From assembly GCA_007644065.1 (NCBI GenBank), contig VJWN01000011.1, positions 744,001-808,000 on the forward strand: 64,000 nucleotides of DNA. Direction: 5' to 3'. This DNA is from Margaritispora aquatica. Lineage: Eukaryota; Ascomycota; Leotiomycetes; Helotiales; Discinellaceae. Under the pieces are notes generated by a model that saw nothing but the letters and a program-made list of their open reading frames with translations, did no database searches and was not told the DNA's origin. Made by a program: the position numbers and the translations under genes. The stretch's first letter is position 1; the number at the start of each line of letters is the position of its first letter. This document shows, one piece after another, positions 23,105 through 34,813 of the stretch.

Positions 23105-23785
23105 CTAAGAAGTGCCATCGAATGGAACGGCAGTGGAAGCCTGGCCAGCGGCAGCAGTGTCAAGCTTGATGTTGTTGGCGAGCTTGGTTTGTTCGGCAGC
23201 GACGTCACCACCAGTCTTTCCCTGAGCAGTGTCGATCTGGATGCCGAGAACCTCAGCGGTGAGCTTGAGGACCTTGTTCTGTATCTTGCCGTTCTGTTGC
23301 AATTGTTAGTCTACATCCTATACTCAAGCTGATTGGGGAATAAGACATACCTGAAGAGCAACCTTGGCATCACCAGTAGCAGCAGCAATGGCGGGGTTGA
23401 AAGCCTCGACCTCCGCATCCTCAGCGACATCGTGGATGCCCTTGACGATCTTGAGATCCGAGGCGGTGACAGTCGACAGATCAGATGGGAGCGCGGCGAA
23501 GAGAGCAGCAGCCTTGGCCTTAGCATCTCCAGCTGTGCCAGTTGAGATCTGGAAGTCGTTGTAGGCGGCGGCGGTCAAGACAGAGCCACCAGTTGCAGCC
23601 TTAACGGTTGCGGCCTTGGTGGATGCAGATGCTGCTGCAACGACAGTGGATGAAGCTGCTGCTGTTGCAACTGAGCCACACTCGGCGACTGCGGTGCTGC
23701 TAGCAGCGGCCTTCTTCTTTGGGAGAGGGGAGGCAATAGCAAGGGCCATGACAGCGAAGGTGATGAATGATTGAGTGAATTGCAT
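23105..23785 (-). CDS. Small Ala-rich secreted protein (207 aa)
   Basis: Exons 23785-23351 and 23293-23105, with a GTATGT donor, GACTAAC branch and AACAG acceptor. Residues 1-18 are a clear signal peptide (FAVMALAIA core), followed by SPLPKKK, which could be trimmed by a basic-residue protease. The mature part is rich in Ala, Ser, Thr and Val (about residues 25-75), then becomes helical with conserved-looking LPSDLSTVTASDLKIVKGI. No Cys pattern of an effector or hydrophobin is seen; there is one Cys after the signal. It resembles the fungal 'small secreted protein' class found in the secretome or cell wall. Ordered codon choice and a strong promoter layout (TATA box, CT-rich leader) suggest high expression. 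Confidence 0.82.
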
Positions 23786-24049
23786 GTTTGCGGTTGGTTG
23801 GTGATATAAAATCGGGTTATTGATTGAAGTTGATTTGAGAAGTTGAGTGAGTGAAGTAAGGTAAGTTACTGAAATTGATGATTGGTATGTAAGTTTGTTG
23901 TGAAAGAAGTAGTATGGACAATAGAATAGACAGCACAGCTGTAAATGAATGTGAAGATAGTAGAATAGATCGAGGAAAGACTGTTGAAGAAGACTGAAGA
24001 GCGCGGCTGGAGAAAAAAAAAAGACTGAGAAGTGCGAACTTCCTCACCA

Positions 24050-24056
24050 TTATATA
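24050..24056 (-). promoter_or_regulatory. TATA box of the secreted-protein gene
   Basis: TATATAA on the minus strand, about 265 bases before the ATG, followed by a long CT-rich leader with runs of TTTTTCTCC and CTTCTTC typical of highly expressed fungal genes. Confidence 0.45.
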
Positions 24057-24059
24057 CAC

Positions 24060-26109
24060 AATGAAAGTGTCTCCCCGGCTCTCGGAAAGCTGGTTAACTG
24101 CAATATAATTGCCCTAGCTCATCCGCAACCTGGCTGGTTGCCGCCACCAAAGCTCTCCCTCAGGCTTCAAATCATCAGACCAGGACTGGAAGCCAAAATC
24201 TCTGCTGTGAAGCCTGCGATGCTGTCTCCAAGACCCTGACACTTCCTCAGGATCAGCCGGGCATGAACGGTTTCGATATGGTTCCTCCGTCTCATCTCAA
24301 ACTCATTCCATCTCTCTCTCGGCCGGAGCGCAGACGAACAAGGCATCCCCAGCACGCCACAACCACAGCTAAGCTCACTTGGCTCTGCTCATCTCGGAAG
24401 CAGCCAAGTGTGCATCACATCTTGGCCCGGATGCTTGCTGAACCTGGCCCTGGATGAGAGTATGAGATACTGAGCCTCTTTTGCCAAGAGAAATGATCCT
24501 GTTCTTGAAGGGCAGGACGCCGAGCTTGAAACGTCCCGACTTGTGATCTCAAGGTTTTCCAGTTGTGAACTTGCCGATGAGCTGCAAGAGGGTGGTGGAG
24601 GCGGATGATCATACTGCGAGATGGTAAGATCATCAATGCGCGCGTAGAAAGTCCGTAAAGGGTGTTTTTGGAATTCTCCATCTCTTTGCCTCTCTGATCT
24701 CTCTCTCTTTCCAGCATCATGTCACTCGGCTTGCCAACGCCTTGACACCTGCGACACAATCTCTCACTTCAGTCCCATATCACCAAGGTTCATCTCAATA
24801 TGCGCAGGGCAGTCTCCACTTGTGCTGTAACTTGCAAGCCCCCATGAAGAGATGCCCATTGGCGGAAGCTTGTCGGGACCCCATCTACCATTATTCTTCT
24901 AGGACAGGGGCGTTGCCAATGCTGGGCATCTCTTGTGCCATCTCTTGTCGAAGCTTGGTTTCGGAACTGAGGAGGGGATCAGACCAAACGGTTGTGGGGT
25001 TTCAGAACATCAGATGGAAAAGCGTGTGACTGTTGTGGTGAAACATGACAGGGGCGCCGTTGACCATCCAGCCGCTTGCAACTGCCCCGCTGTCACATCC
25101 ACATTTAGATCAATACGAAGTTAGCGAAGTAAAGTTGAAAAGATTTGAGATGATAATGGTGACTTCAAAATTCGGATGATGGGTGATGACCGGCGGGTGA
25201 TGCAAAGCGATCGGATACATTCGCTTCCAGAGTTGTAAAAGGGGGCACGGCTTGGAAAGGAGAGGAAACCAGTGGGGAAAACGGAAATCGAATGCTGAAA
25301 GAAGCTTAAATCGATTATATTAACAATAATATATGTATGGATGGAGACTGGTATCGGTACCGATGGTACGATCTGAGGGCAATAGCTCGCATTCGAGGAA
25401 CAATATGTTCGGTCCATACAAAGTTTCAATGAAATATAGATATTCTCTAGACCATCACTCCACTCACTCACTCACATACAACGTCCCAATATCCAGATGA
25501 AAATGTATTCGGACACAACATCGCATCTAACTTCACATCCTCCAGGAAGCCCAACACAATTTGAACCAGCCCCTTCTCCACCTCCAGGCCACTTCCATTC
25601 GATCCACCCATCCATCAACCCTCTGTCTCACCAGAAAAGCACGGGGATGAACTCACAAATGCACTCTAATAAAGAATCAAGGTTAAAGTCTAGTTGATTA
25701 CGTGTAATTTATTTCACTCCAAACTTGTCTCGGAGCGAAGCGGAGCTAATGACCTAAACTTGACCACCACCAGAACTTATGTTCAGTATGATTATGGATT
25801 AGTGGAAGGTCACTCAACATGAGAAGCAAAGAAAAAAAAACAAGACAAGATATTAAGATATTTCTATCTTCATTCATAGAAAGCTATTAACTGAACAGTA
25901 GAATCACCAATTCTATCATCGCACCCCATTACCGTCACTCCCTATGCTCCTTACAATGACATCCAAACGCCATGGGAATATATACTTTTCAACTCTCTCG
26001 CTCACTCGGCTTTTTACCAAAGAAAAAAGAAAGCCATGCTCATCATCAATCATCACTCATTATGCATCTTCATCTACATCCGTCATCAATAACATCGTCA
26101 TGATCAAGC
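24060..26109. other. Intergenic region, 2 kb
   Basis: Between the secreted-protein promoter and the 3' end of HSP104. Several 60-115-codon frames overlap on opposite strands in 24160-25130, but none has motifs. A CACT microsatellite lies near 25450-25472. Confidence 0.4.
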
Positions 26110-28905
26110 TCAATCATAAAGAGCAAGATCCATATCATCCCCTCCCATAGCATCCTCCAAATCCTCAGGATCAAGATCCATGTCGTCCTCGCTCGAAGTA
26201 TCAGTGTCTTCGTGATTAGGCAAGACGCGAACACGGTTATGATCATCCATGACAACTCTAGCCTTCTCTCCATCCTTGATGTTGCCGCGCAAAATCATCA
26301 CGGCAAGCTTGTTCAAAACTTCAGTCTCAATCAATCTTGCCAATGGTCTGGCTCCGTATTGTGGATTGTAACCTGCTGCGCCAAGATAATCTCTAACTGC
26401 CGGCGAACAATCGATACTGATATCTCTACCATTTGTCTCGAGACGTTTCTGAATTTCGACAAGGCGAACCTCGACAATCTTCCTAATCTCAGTCTTCGAA
26501 AGACGATTGAAAATGATAGTGGCGCTGATTCTGTTGAGGAATTCTGGCAAGAAGTAGTCCTCCAAGGCCTTTGTGACCATTGCCTTGGTAGCAGCGTCGA
26601 TCTTGCCGCTTGCTGTTGTTGCCCGTTGTAGATATTCGGCACCAATATTAGAGGTCATAATGACAATGCAGTTTCTGGCATCGATAACACGTCCTTGTCC
26701 ATCAGTGATACGGCCGTCGTCCATGAGTTGAAGGAGAATGGTGAGCACTTCCTTGGCAGCCTTCTCAACCTCATCAAAGAGCAAGATGGAGAAAGGCTTC
26801 CTACGAAGAGCCTCTGTGAGTTGTCCTCCTGCATCGTGACCAACATATCCAGGTGGAGCACCAATCATTCTGCTGACTGTGTGGCGTTCTTGGTATTCGG
26901 ACATATCGAGACGGATCATAGCCTTTGGATCGTCGAAGAGGAACTCAGCAAGAGCCTTGGTAAGAAGCGTCTTACCAGTACCAGAAGGACCACAGAACAG
27001 GAAACTAGGAGGTTGATTGGGATTCGCAAGTCCAGATCTTTGAAGTCGGATCTTGTCTGAAACAGCTTTGACAGCTTCTCTCTGTCCAACGACAATCTTG
27101 CTGAGAACTCTTTCCATATTGATGAGCTTGTCTTTTTCCGTGGTCTTTAGTCTTGTTACTGGAATACCGGTAGCGCGGGCAACGATCTCGTTGATCTGAT
27201 CTGGACCAACAATGTCGGTGATGAGCGATCCGCCAGAATCAGGATTGGCTGAACTTAGAGCTGCATCGGCAGCCTTCTTCTCCTTCTCGAGACTTTTGAT
27301 GTAGGCCTCCTGTTCAGGGATAGCATAGTACTGTAAGTCGGCAGCCTTGTTATCGTCGCCTGATCGAATTGCCTCATCTTTCTTGACACGAAGTTGATCG
27401 AGTTTCACTTTGGCTTCTTGAATGAGTTTGCCGCGGTTTCTCTCACTTTCGTACTTCTCTCTGAGTGGTCTCAACTCCTCCTCGACGTTGCTGGACTCTT
27501 GCTTTGCAGCTGCCAGTCGAGCTTTGGAAGCATCATCCTTTTCTCTTGACAAAGCATGGATCTCAATCTTGAGTTGTTGGAGGCGACGATTAAGGTTGTC
27601 GAGTGCTTCTGGTAATGATTCACGCTCGGTCTTGACTGCTGCGGCAGCTTCATCAACAAGATCAACTGCGGAATCTGGAAGTCGTCGTTGGGTAAGGTAT
27701 CGTGCGGCTAAGGTGGCGGCGGCTACGATAGCACCATCGGAAATAGTGATACCATGGTAGACCTCATACTTGTCTTTGAGACCTCTGAGAATTGAAATGG
27801 TCTCAGGAACGGTTGGTTCTTTAACGAGGACTTGTTGGAAACGACGTTCGAAAGCCGCGTCCTTCTCGATGTATTTTCGGTACTCGTTGAGTGTGGTTGC
27901 ACCAATACAATGGAGTTGTCCTCTAGCCAACATTGGCTTGAGCAGATTGGCAGCGTCCATACCACCTTCACCACTGGATCCAGCACCCATGAGCAAGTGC
28001 ATCTCATCGACGAACAAGACAATGAATTCCTTGGACTCCTCAATTTCTTTCAGAAGTCCCTTCATTCTCTCCTCGAATTCTCCCCTGTACTTGCTTCCTG
28101 CAACAAGCGATCCAACATCCAAGGAAAGAAGTTTGCATGCAGCCAAATTGTCTGGGACATCGTTGTTGACAATTCTCTGCGCGAGGCCTTCAACGACGGT
28201 AGTCTTTCCAACACCAGGTTCACCAATCAAGACGGGGTTATTCTTCGTACGTCTCGACAAAATCCTGACCACTCGCCGAATTTCCTCTTCACGCCCAATG
28301 ACCGGATCAATCTTTCCTTCTCTCGCTAACGCAGTCATATCAATTGTGAATTTCTTGAGGTTCTCATGTTCCTCCTCCGCATCTGCGGTCTTGGAATCGA
28401 CTCTGCGAGTACCACGGATAGCTTGCACTGCATCATGCAATACCTTTGTATTTGGTATGTTTCCTTCCTTCAACGCAGCCTGAACAGCGGTTTCTTCCGA
28501 AAGTGCGATGATGAGATGGTCAACGGCGATGAATGAATCCTTTTGTGTCTTTTGAAGCTCGTTTGCTTGCCTCAGGACTTTTGTGAAGGATGGTGCCATG
28601 GAAATCTGATCCGGTGGGGGTGTCTGACTAGGGAGTCTGACAAGTGCCCTATTAAGAGCACGTTGGAAGGCTTGTGGATCGCCATGGGCACGCTCGACGA
28701 CCTGGCGGAATAGAGATTGTGATGCTGCTCCATGTGAAGCGTTGACTGTTTGTTGTTGGTCCTTGGATTCGTCTGGTGGGGGATCGAGAAGGCTGGACGC
28801 CAGATGGAGGGGTAGGAGTTGTGGGTGAGCATAGGACTCTGCAATGCCCATGGCATCGGAGAGAGCCTTGCTCGCCTTATCTGTGAAGTTCATATTCGAA
28901 GTCAT
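26110..28905 (-). CDS. HSP104: Hsp104/ClpB disaggregase
   Basis: Hexameric AAA+ chaperone that pulls aggregated proteins apart together with Hsp70/Hsp40 in the cytosol and nucleus. Intronless, 931 aa, close to yeast Hsp104 and Neurospora HSP98. Domains in order: N-terminal Clp domain (about 1-165); NBD1 with Walker A GEPGVGKT (228-235), pore loop KYRG (273-276) and Walker B VLFVDE (296-301); a coiled-coil middle domain (about 420-545); NBD2 with Walker A GPSGTGKT (639-646), pore loop GYVG (686-689) and Walker B LLFDE (708-712); and an acidic C-terminal tail. All catalytic residues are present. The lack of introns fits a heat-shock gene, because splicing is blocked in stressed cells. It diverges from the mL67 gene across 542 bases that contain heat-shock-element-like sites. 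Confidence 0.98.
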   Translation of the reverse strand: MTSNMNFTDKASKALSDAMGIAESYAHPQLLPLHLASSLLDPPPDESKDQQQTVNASHGAASQSLFRQVVERAHGDPQAFQRALNRALVRLPSQTPPPDQISMAPSFTKVLRQANELQKTQKDSFIAVDHLIIALSEETAVQAALKEGNIPNTKVLHDAVQAIRGTRRVDSKTADAEEEHENLKKFTIDMTALAREGKIDPVIGREEEIRRVVRILSRRTKNNPVLIGEPGVGKTTVVEGLAQRIVNNDVPDNLAACKLLSLDVGSLVAGSKYRGEFEERMKGLLKEIEESKEFIVLFVDEMHLLMGAGSSGEGGMDAANLLKPMLARGQLHCIGATTLNEYRKYIEKDAAFERRFQQVLVKEPTVPETISILRGLKDKYEVYHGITISDGAIVAAATLAARYLTQRRLPDSAVDLVDEAAAAVKTERESLPEALDNLNRRLQQLKIEIHALSREKDDASKARLAAAKQESSNVEEELRPLREKYESERNRGKLIQEAKVKLDQLRVKKDEAIRSGDDNKAADLQYYAIPEQEAYIKSLEKEKKAADAALSSANPDSGGSLITDIVGPDQINEIVARATGIPVTRLKTTEKDKLINMERVLSKIVVGQREAVKAVSDKIRLQRSGLANPNQPPSFLFCGPSGTGKTLLTKALAEFLFDDPKAMIRLDMSEYQERHTVSRMIGAPPGYVGHDAGGQLTEALRRKPFSILLFDEVEKAAKEVLTILLQLMDDGRITDGQGRVIDARNCIVIMTSNIGAEYLQRATTASGKIDAATKAMVTKALEDYFLPEFLNRISATIIFNRLSKTEIRKIVEVRLVEIQKRLETNGRDISIDCSPAVRDYLGAAGYNPQYGARPLARLIETEVLNKLAVMILRGNIKDGEKARVVMDDHNRVRVLPNHEDTDTSSEDDMDLDPEDLEDAMGGDDMDLALYD

Positions 28906-29447
28906 GATTGCGATTTGATCAGGTCCTGATCAGTCCGCAGAGAGTGTGTGTTATTGTTGAAAGTGTTGTTTGATGGTGGGGCAATCGAGCCTTGTCTGAC
29001 GGTGTTTGTAAATTGACCAGTGAAGTTTCAACAGTTCTTTGAATTGACTTTGTTATTGTATGAGAGAAAGAGAAAGTTTGAGTACAAAGGAAGAAGAGCT
29101 TCAAGATATACTCGGAGCAAACAAACCTGGAAGAACGTAGCAGTGACGTGATTCTACCAGATGTTCCTGGCAGCATGTGGTGCATGCTGGTGGTGTGTAG
29201 AAGCCCACTGGGACCGCTGGAAAGCAGCTCACAGAACCAGCTAGGGCCTTCTCTGTCATTCGGCATGAAAGCGGGCTGAGATCTGATCTGATTGGACAGT
29301 AAACGCAAGGATAAAACTCGGTGTCACAGCCTTGTCACATGATTATCATACAAGGTCCCGTCAACGCTAAGCTGCTTCGAGATAATTCTCAATTGAAGCA
29401 TCTCAATTTCTAGACCTCACAAGCTCAACAGCGCGCCCATACCAACG
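28906..29447. promoter_or_regulatory. Divergent promoter region HSP104 / mL67
   Basis: Heat-shock-element-like units (nGAAn/nTTCn in 5-base register) occur at 29021-29030 (tGAAgtTTCa, two perfect units about 120 bases before the HSP104 ATG), at 29089-29108 (a gapped arrangement) and at 29375-29389 (cTTCg-aGATa-aTTCt, one mismatch). None is a full three-unit perfect site. Confidence 0.4.
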
Positions 29448-30469
29448 ATGAGCGTCCATGTCCCTCGCTCCCAGCTCCCTAGAGGACTGCGAGATGTCGC
29501 TGAGAATGCACGACGAGCAGCCCAAGCCGCGCTCAAAGTAGCCAGCAATCCTTCACGAGAAGAACGACGAGAAAGTGCCATCCTCCGCGAATCGAAGAAA
29601 GCACCACGCCATGAGCATGGTTCGCGGATATACGTGTTCCATCACCTGCAGAAGAATCACATCGTGTACTCCCTAGACAAAATCATGAAGGTATTTGACT
29701 CTCTCGCGGAACGGAATAGCAATGGCAAGATCTAACTCTCTGAAAGAACAACGCAGCCCTCTCCCAACTGCCTTTCAATGGCAAAAAGACAATCCCCTCC
29801 GCTCTCCGAAAAGATCTCTGGTCCCCCTTTGCAATGGTACAGTTTCCTGAGGGCCAGTCCTCGCTAGGCCTAACCGCCTTCCGCCAACTGCGCGAGTACC
29901 GCCGCAGGCATGAGCTCGAATGGGGCGATGAGATCTTCTACAAGCAGCAAACAGCCAAGGAGATCGCGGAGGAGAAGCCGCGGGTGATGGAGGAGTTCAA
30001 AGTTCGGGGCCGCAAGATCTGCGATCAGAAAGCAAATAGCGTGGCGGATTTGGCAGCTGTGTTAGGGAATTTGGGCAAGGAGAAGAAGAAAGTCAAGGTT
30101 AAGGCGAGGGGTGGGAGAGGGTATGCTGAGAGGGCTAGGTTGGCGGCTAAGGAGGAGACTGCTGCTACTATTGCTGAGGAGGGAGAGGATGGGCCGAAAA
30201 CGAGGGCTACGGTTTATTGGAGGAGTTTAGATGATGCTGAGTTTGCTCCTGAGTGGAGCGATGACATTGAGCATGGCCAGTTGGCGCATCTGAATCAAAA
30301 AGGATTTGTGAGACCGGAGCATCTGCCAGTGGAGGAAGAGGAGGTCATTGAGGGCGAAGAAGGCACATCCGAAGAAGGGGTCGTCGTTGAAGGAGAGGAA
30401 ACGACAAAACCTGCTGTTGAGCTAGCAGCAGAGACAGAAAAGCCAAAATCAAAGTGGAGGTTGTTTTGA
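29448..30469 (+). CDS. MHR1: Mitochondrial large ribosomal subunit protein mL67 (Mhr1 family)
   Basis: Fungal mitoribosome protein mL67; the yeast homologue Mhr1 is also linked to mtDNA recombination. Exons 29448-29690 and 29747-30469 give 321 aa (TCTAACTC branch, GAAAG acceptor). Family features: a basic N-terminus, YVFHHLQKNHIVYSL (about 62-76), then across the splice junction QLPFNGKKTIPSALRKDLW, and SSLGLTAFRQLREYRRRHE. The C-terminal third is charged, with a Lys-rich block and then an acidic Glu-rich extension that is probably not part of the fold. The basic start region, with many Arg and few acidic residues, is consistent with mitochondrial import. The intron has a less common GTATTT donor, but only this junction keeps the family motif in frame. 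Confidence 0.85.
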
Positions 30470-30735
30470 TAGAGTGTAGTATAGATACAAGCACAGCGCA
30501 GTCATGCATTTCTATGGCGCTTCTGAGGAGGATGTACAAAATGTATAACAGAAAATACAATGAGATGGAGCGAAGCAATAACTACCGGCCATATTTTATC
30601 AATTCCCAACTACACATCACCAGTTATCATAATACGTTGCCTAGTGTTTTCGCAACCCAGCCATTCATCAAGGTTTTAATTTCGTAGCGCCATAACTACA
30701 CATCCCAGCGGGCAAAAAATTATACATCCCACTTC

Positions 30736-32642
30736 TCAAGTAGAAGCCTTGAGAGCAAACCCTTTTAGATACTCATAATCCGCCAGATTAGCATTTACAC
30801 AATCCCGAATGATCCTCGCCCCTTCATCGCCATATTCGTGACGCCACTCTTCATTCTCAACCTCGACACTCTTCTCTTTCTTTTTCTTGCTTAGTTAGTA
30901 CTTTTTTTTCTACCACAAAGTAGCAAGCACAACAGAAGGAAAAATTACTATGACAGAGATACACAGTCGCATTCTAAAAAAAAAAAAAAAAAAAAACTCG
31001 ACTGTTATTTGGGAAGAAAAGCGGATGGAGAGTGAAAGAAAGGATATCTCACATGAGCTCTCGGTTTCAGGGCAGTGCTGTTCATGGCTGAAGTGTGGAA
31101 GCCAGGCCATTTCTCAAACGCCTCCTTTGCATCCCTCTGAAGCTCCTCGGAACCCCATTTCAACATCTCTGGAGTATAGCCTAGTCCAACTTCTTTACAA
31201 AATGCAGCAATGATGCCTTCGGGATTGTCCAGTAAGTCATCGGCGTCTACGACGGTGATACTAACTTCTCCCTCGCTTAGAGCTTCGTTGTTCTCGTTAG
31301 AGCTCGAACCGGCCATGGTCGGACCAACCTGCTTCTCTGCCTTCAGAAAGTCGAAAACTCGGCGCAGTTCATCATAGCCAGCTTCACAAGGCATGAAGGA
31401 ATGGAAACCTGTGATGTGAGATTGAGGCGGGATAGTGCAGTGGTAGTAGGATGGGATGCTGCTTCGAGGATGGCGAATGAGAAATGCGAAGTGAAATTTC
31501 TTAAGGAGTTCCTTAGGAATTACTGTTGGGTTTCCACGCTCCGATTCAGTGGCATAGGGATACGGAAGCTGCTTTCCGCCATTCATGGTGCCGTTGGTGA
31601 GACCGTTGGCCTGTCCGTTGGAGTTGTTGTGACCATTTACCTTGGCGTGTCCATTTTCATTGACATGGGCGTTGTCATCTTCATTGGTATGGGAATCTCC
31701 ATTTGTCATTCCATTTGTTCCAACTCCTTTCTTCACACTATGTCCGCCAAGAGAAGGTGCGATTGCAGCAGCCCTGCCATTAGGAGGAACAAGATAGTGT
31801 GTAATGTCCTTAATGAAGAGTCGCTTTCCCTGTTTGGGGGTGAGTTGGCCAATATTCCGAACATGGAAGTTAAAATTCGACAACGCTTGAATTTTGATAA
31901 AGGGTGAATTCCAAACGCAACAATCGCAGGGTTGGGTATAAATTCTGGATATTTTGTCGTCTTTTTGAGACCTGACTGGTGTCTGGAGGTGATGTGAAGT
32001 CCTCGAGGCGGATCAATATTCTCCCACACGTGACGACAGGTCTTGATATGAGCTCCCAGGTTAGGAAAGATATTTCAAGGCAGCACCTAGACGCTTGTCT
32101 CCGATGCTAGCCTCAAAATGAAGTTTTTGATTGAAAATACGCGCAACAACAATGCTAGCAAATGAACGAGAATCGAACCTTCTCGGCTTCCTTGTCGAAT
32201 CTTTCGAAAATCGTCTTGAAAGTGCTGTTAGAGAATCCAGATGATTCACGAGCCTCGATGTCGTCTTCATATCTTGTGCTCAATCTTTCAGGGCCGTAAT
32301 AGAAGGCGTCTCCGAATGGCTCATGTACGCAAGTGAGAGCATCTTTGCGTGTCATGAAGACCTGGAGGATAATCGTCAGCAATGTGTCTAGCAAATGGAA
32401 TGTAGTGGTAATAATTACTCGTTCAAATGCGGTGGAACATGCTCTCGGACTGTGAAAAACGTGTTAGTATTGATTAGAATCGATGATGTTTGGATAGCCC
32501 GGTGTAGAGAATAAGTAGAGACTATCATTGCGAACAGTTCCGAAAGCCATTGACATTAAGGAACGACTCCCCCCAAAAATGGAAGGATTGGAGTGTAGAG
32601 CGGCACGTACTGAGTCGCAACGAATATGTGTTTGTTTGACAT
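30736..32642 (-). CDS. P-loop sulfotransferase-like protein (390 aa)
   Basis: Fungal P-loop protein of the sulfotransferase-like superfamily. Exons: 32642-32611, 32449-32419, 32361-32179, 31829-31053 and 30885-30736. The first two exons are only 32 and 31 nt; together they encode MSNKHIFVATHPRACSTAFER, with the phosphosulfate-type loop HPRACSTAF. Exon 3 begins VFMTRKDAL and includes HEPFGDAFYYG. Exon 4 carries GKRLFIKDITHYLV and the second conserved element FLIRHPRSSIPSYY, matching the 3'-phosphate-binding R...S motif of sulfotransferases. Exon 5 ends IIRDCVNANLADYEYL, the usual C-terminal helix. Residues about 119-167 are a low-complexity Asn/Gly/His insertion between the two halves. Intron 3 (349 nt) is long for this genome. 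Splice phases agree at every junction. The substrate is unknown; relatives are often just called hypothetical. Confidence 0.78.
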
Positions 32643-34813
32643 ATTTTCAATGTCGAGCAAGCGATAATTTATACAGCTGGTCTCTATTTCAAGAACTGCT
32701 TGGAAATCGGTTCGCTTAACTGGTTCTTGACCGTTTTCAGACCAAGATATAACTCTGCAAAAGAGAATTCAATGAAGATCAAAGAGTCGAGAATAAGAGA
32801 AGAATTTTAACAGCGGTTATGAAGTAGTCGACGCTAAAAGAAACCGGATCGAAATACTAGGTAGTCACGGAGGTGAGAAGGAGAAAGCGACGATCAAATG
32901 CAACTCAACGTTCTCGTCTCTAAAAGAACTTGGAAATACTTTGCAGGTATTGTAAGAAAATTCTTAAAATTACCCATACCTTAGGTATCCAAAGCCAATG
33001 ATTGAGTGATTCTACATATAATGAGGGGGATGCTCCTGGGGGCAAAAAAAGTAGAGCCTGTAGAGGTTTTCCCCAACGTCAGTGAGGGTCAATATCAAGC
33101 TCTTTACTGGAGCAATAATTCCGAGGGCCCACTCAAGGTTCGTTAGCCAACAAACCTTTCCCGTGTGGTGGCAGTTTGAGATGGAGTAGCATGAATAGGT
33201 CTAGATCGAAATACCTTTTCCCGAATTTTCGAATGAGAAAAATCACCAAGTTGATACTGTAAAGATATCAACCCTCTAATGGGAATTCCAAATTGGAAAC
33301 CGATATCAGGTACCATAAGCAAGGGCACTACCTGCCATTGTTAGGCACAAGCGCAAAGCAAGCTATAATCCAAATCACATTAGCACGATGTACATGTGCA
33401 TGTACGTACCTTATATATTTTGTACCTTTGAGCCGTGTGCTTAGGTATCTGATGCTAAGTAGATTTACACATTGCGCAAAACTTGGTTGTTGGATAAATG
33501 TGATGATGTTGGATTGGAGGAATCAGATATACTATATAGCTTGAAAAGCGTGCAGCCCTACATGGTGCCAAGTTGTTTTCTTACCAACAAATTTTATATC
33601 ACTACCTTAAAGTGTTTGTTTTTGTCTCATGGCACTTGGACACCGAGCTGATCTGTCTTACCTGAGAAGTTCTCCCGCAGTGTCGTCGGTACAGTACGGC
33701 AAAAAGATTCACCATCTCTCCGTCCTCGTACCCCACCAAGATGCCAAGATGCCAAGAATGACCTGCAGCTTTGGGAGCAAAATTATCCCTGTGAAGTTCA
33801 GGTGGGAAAAGTATATTTAACCACCCACGTCATAGTTGAGGAGCTTCCGCTTCATCACCGACGACAGCAATCGGTCTTCCTTTTGGCTCAAAGCAGCCAA
33901 AAACCTTTTCAATGCACCCCAGAGATACAAGCCACACCTCCTGCGTCACGTGCCATGCATCCGCAATTCGCCGAGCTTGAACGTCGGGCCGATGTCGGTG
34001 TTAGAGATAATGGAAATAAGGTAAGGTAAGGTAGTTAAACCTGTGATGTGATGAGATGCAGAGTTGATGCTTGAAAAGAGGACAGAACAAAAACCAAACG
34101 GGACAGGCAGGCATGCTTGAGCATTGGACGGTCATGGTTCGGATTTCAATCATGCTTGCAGAATTAGTCAGTTCGGCCTCATCCCGCACAGCTTTGCAAT
34201 ATGGTCCACTATCTTCCTTTTCCATCACATCGGGTGGAGTCTTCCACTTGCTTTCAAACCTTTCCCATGCTATCGTACTTTCATACGTCTGACTCCTTAC
34301 CAGACAGACAATTCCGTACCAAACTTGACCCTCAACCTTTTTGCACGAGGAGAACTCAACAGGAAGATGGGACTCTCTAATTCGATCAAACTTATCTGCT
34401 GATAGGTCCCAAGTCCTCAAGCCAAGCGACCAAGACAATTCCCCTCTGAAAATAGACATCGAACGTCACTAACTGAAGAGGGGCATCACTCGCATACTCT
34501 CACCTTACAGGCCACAACCACAACCACCCAAGCAAAGTGCCAGCCCTAAGATATCTACCTACCATTCTCGGACTTTGGATATAGTGCACAACTTACGCCG
34601 TGTCCGCTGTGCCACAGCGGCCCCATAGAATCAACGCCCTAAAGCCTCAAAGCCCCAATTCCAGTACTGCATAAGCCTTCTTTCTACTCGACATCCTCAA
34701 CCGGATTCCCATAACCATATATTTGACAGCATCCGTAACTTCCATTCAGGTGGTGTAGTATCCGAGTTCCTCTCTTTCACTGTCACAAGGCTGGATCCTT
34801 TCGATTCATCATC
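32643..34813. other. Divergent intergenic region, 2.2 kb
   Basis: Separates the sulfotransferase-like gene from the Zn2Cys6 regulator. Small frames only, none with motifs. A TAAGGTAGTT motif copy is at 34027-34036. Its length suggests a large promoter for the transcription factor. Confidence 0.4.

Noticed and set aside
24160..25130. Several 60-115-codon frames on both strands between the secreted-protein gene and HSP104
   Set aside because: Mutually overlapping, no motif, no consistent splice pattern.
27770..28483. 237-codon frame on the plus strand inside HSP104
   Set aside because: It is the reverse shadow of a highly conserved gene and has no motif of its own.
32520..32560. ATG at 32555 (frame reading AFGTVRNDSLYLF) as start of the sulfotransferase-like gene
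   Set aside because: No GT donor in the right phase follows it. The exon at 32642-32611 has a GTACGT donor and directly yields the family N-terminus with the P-loop.
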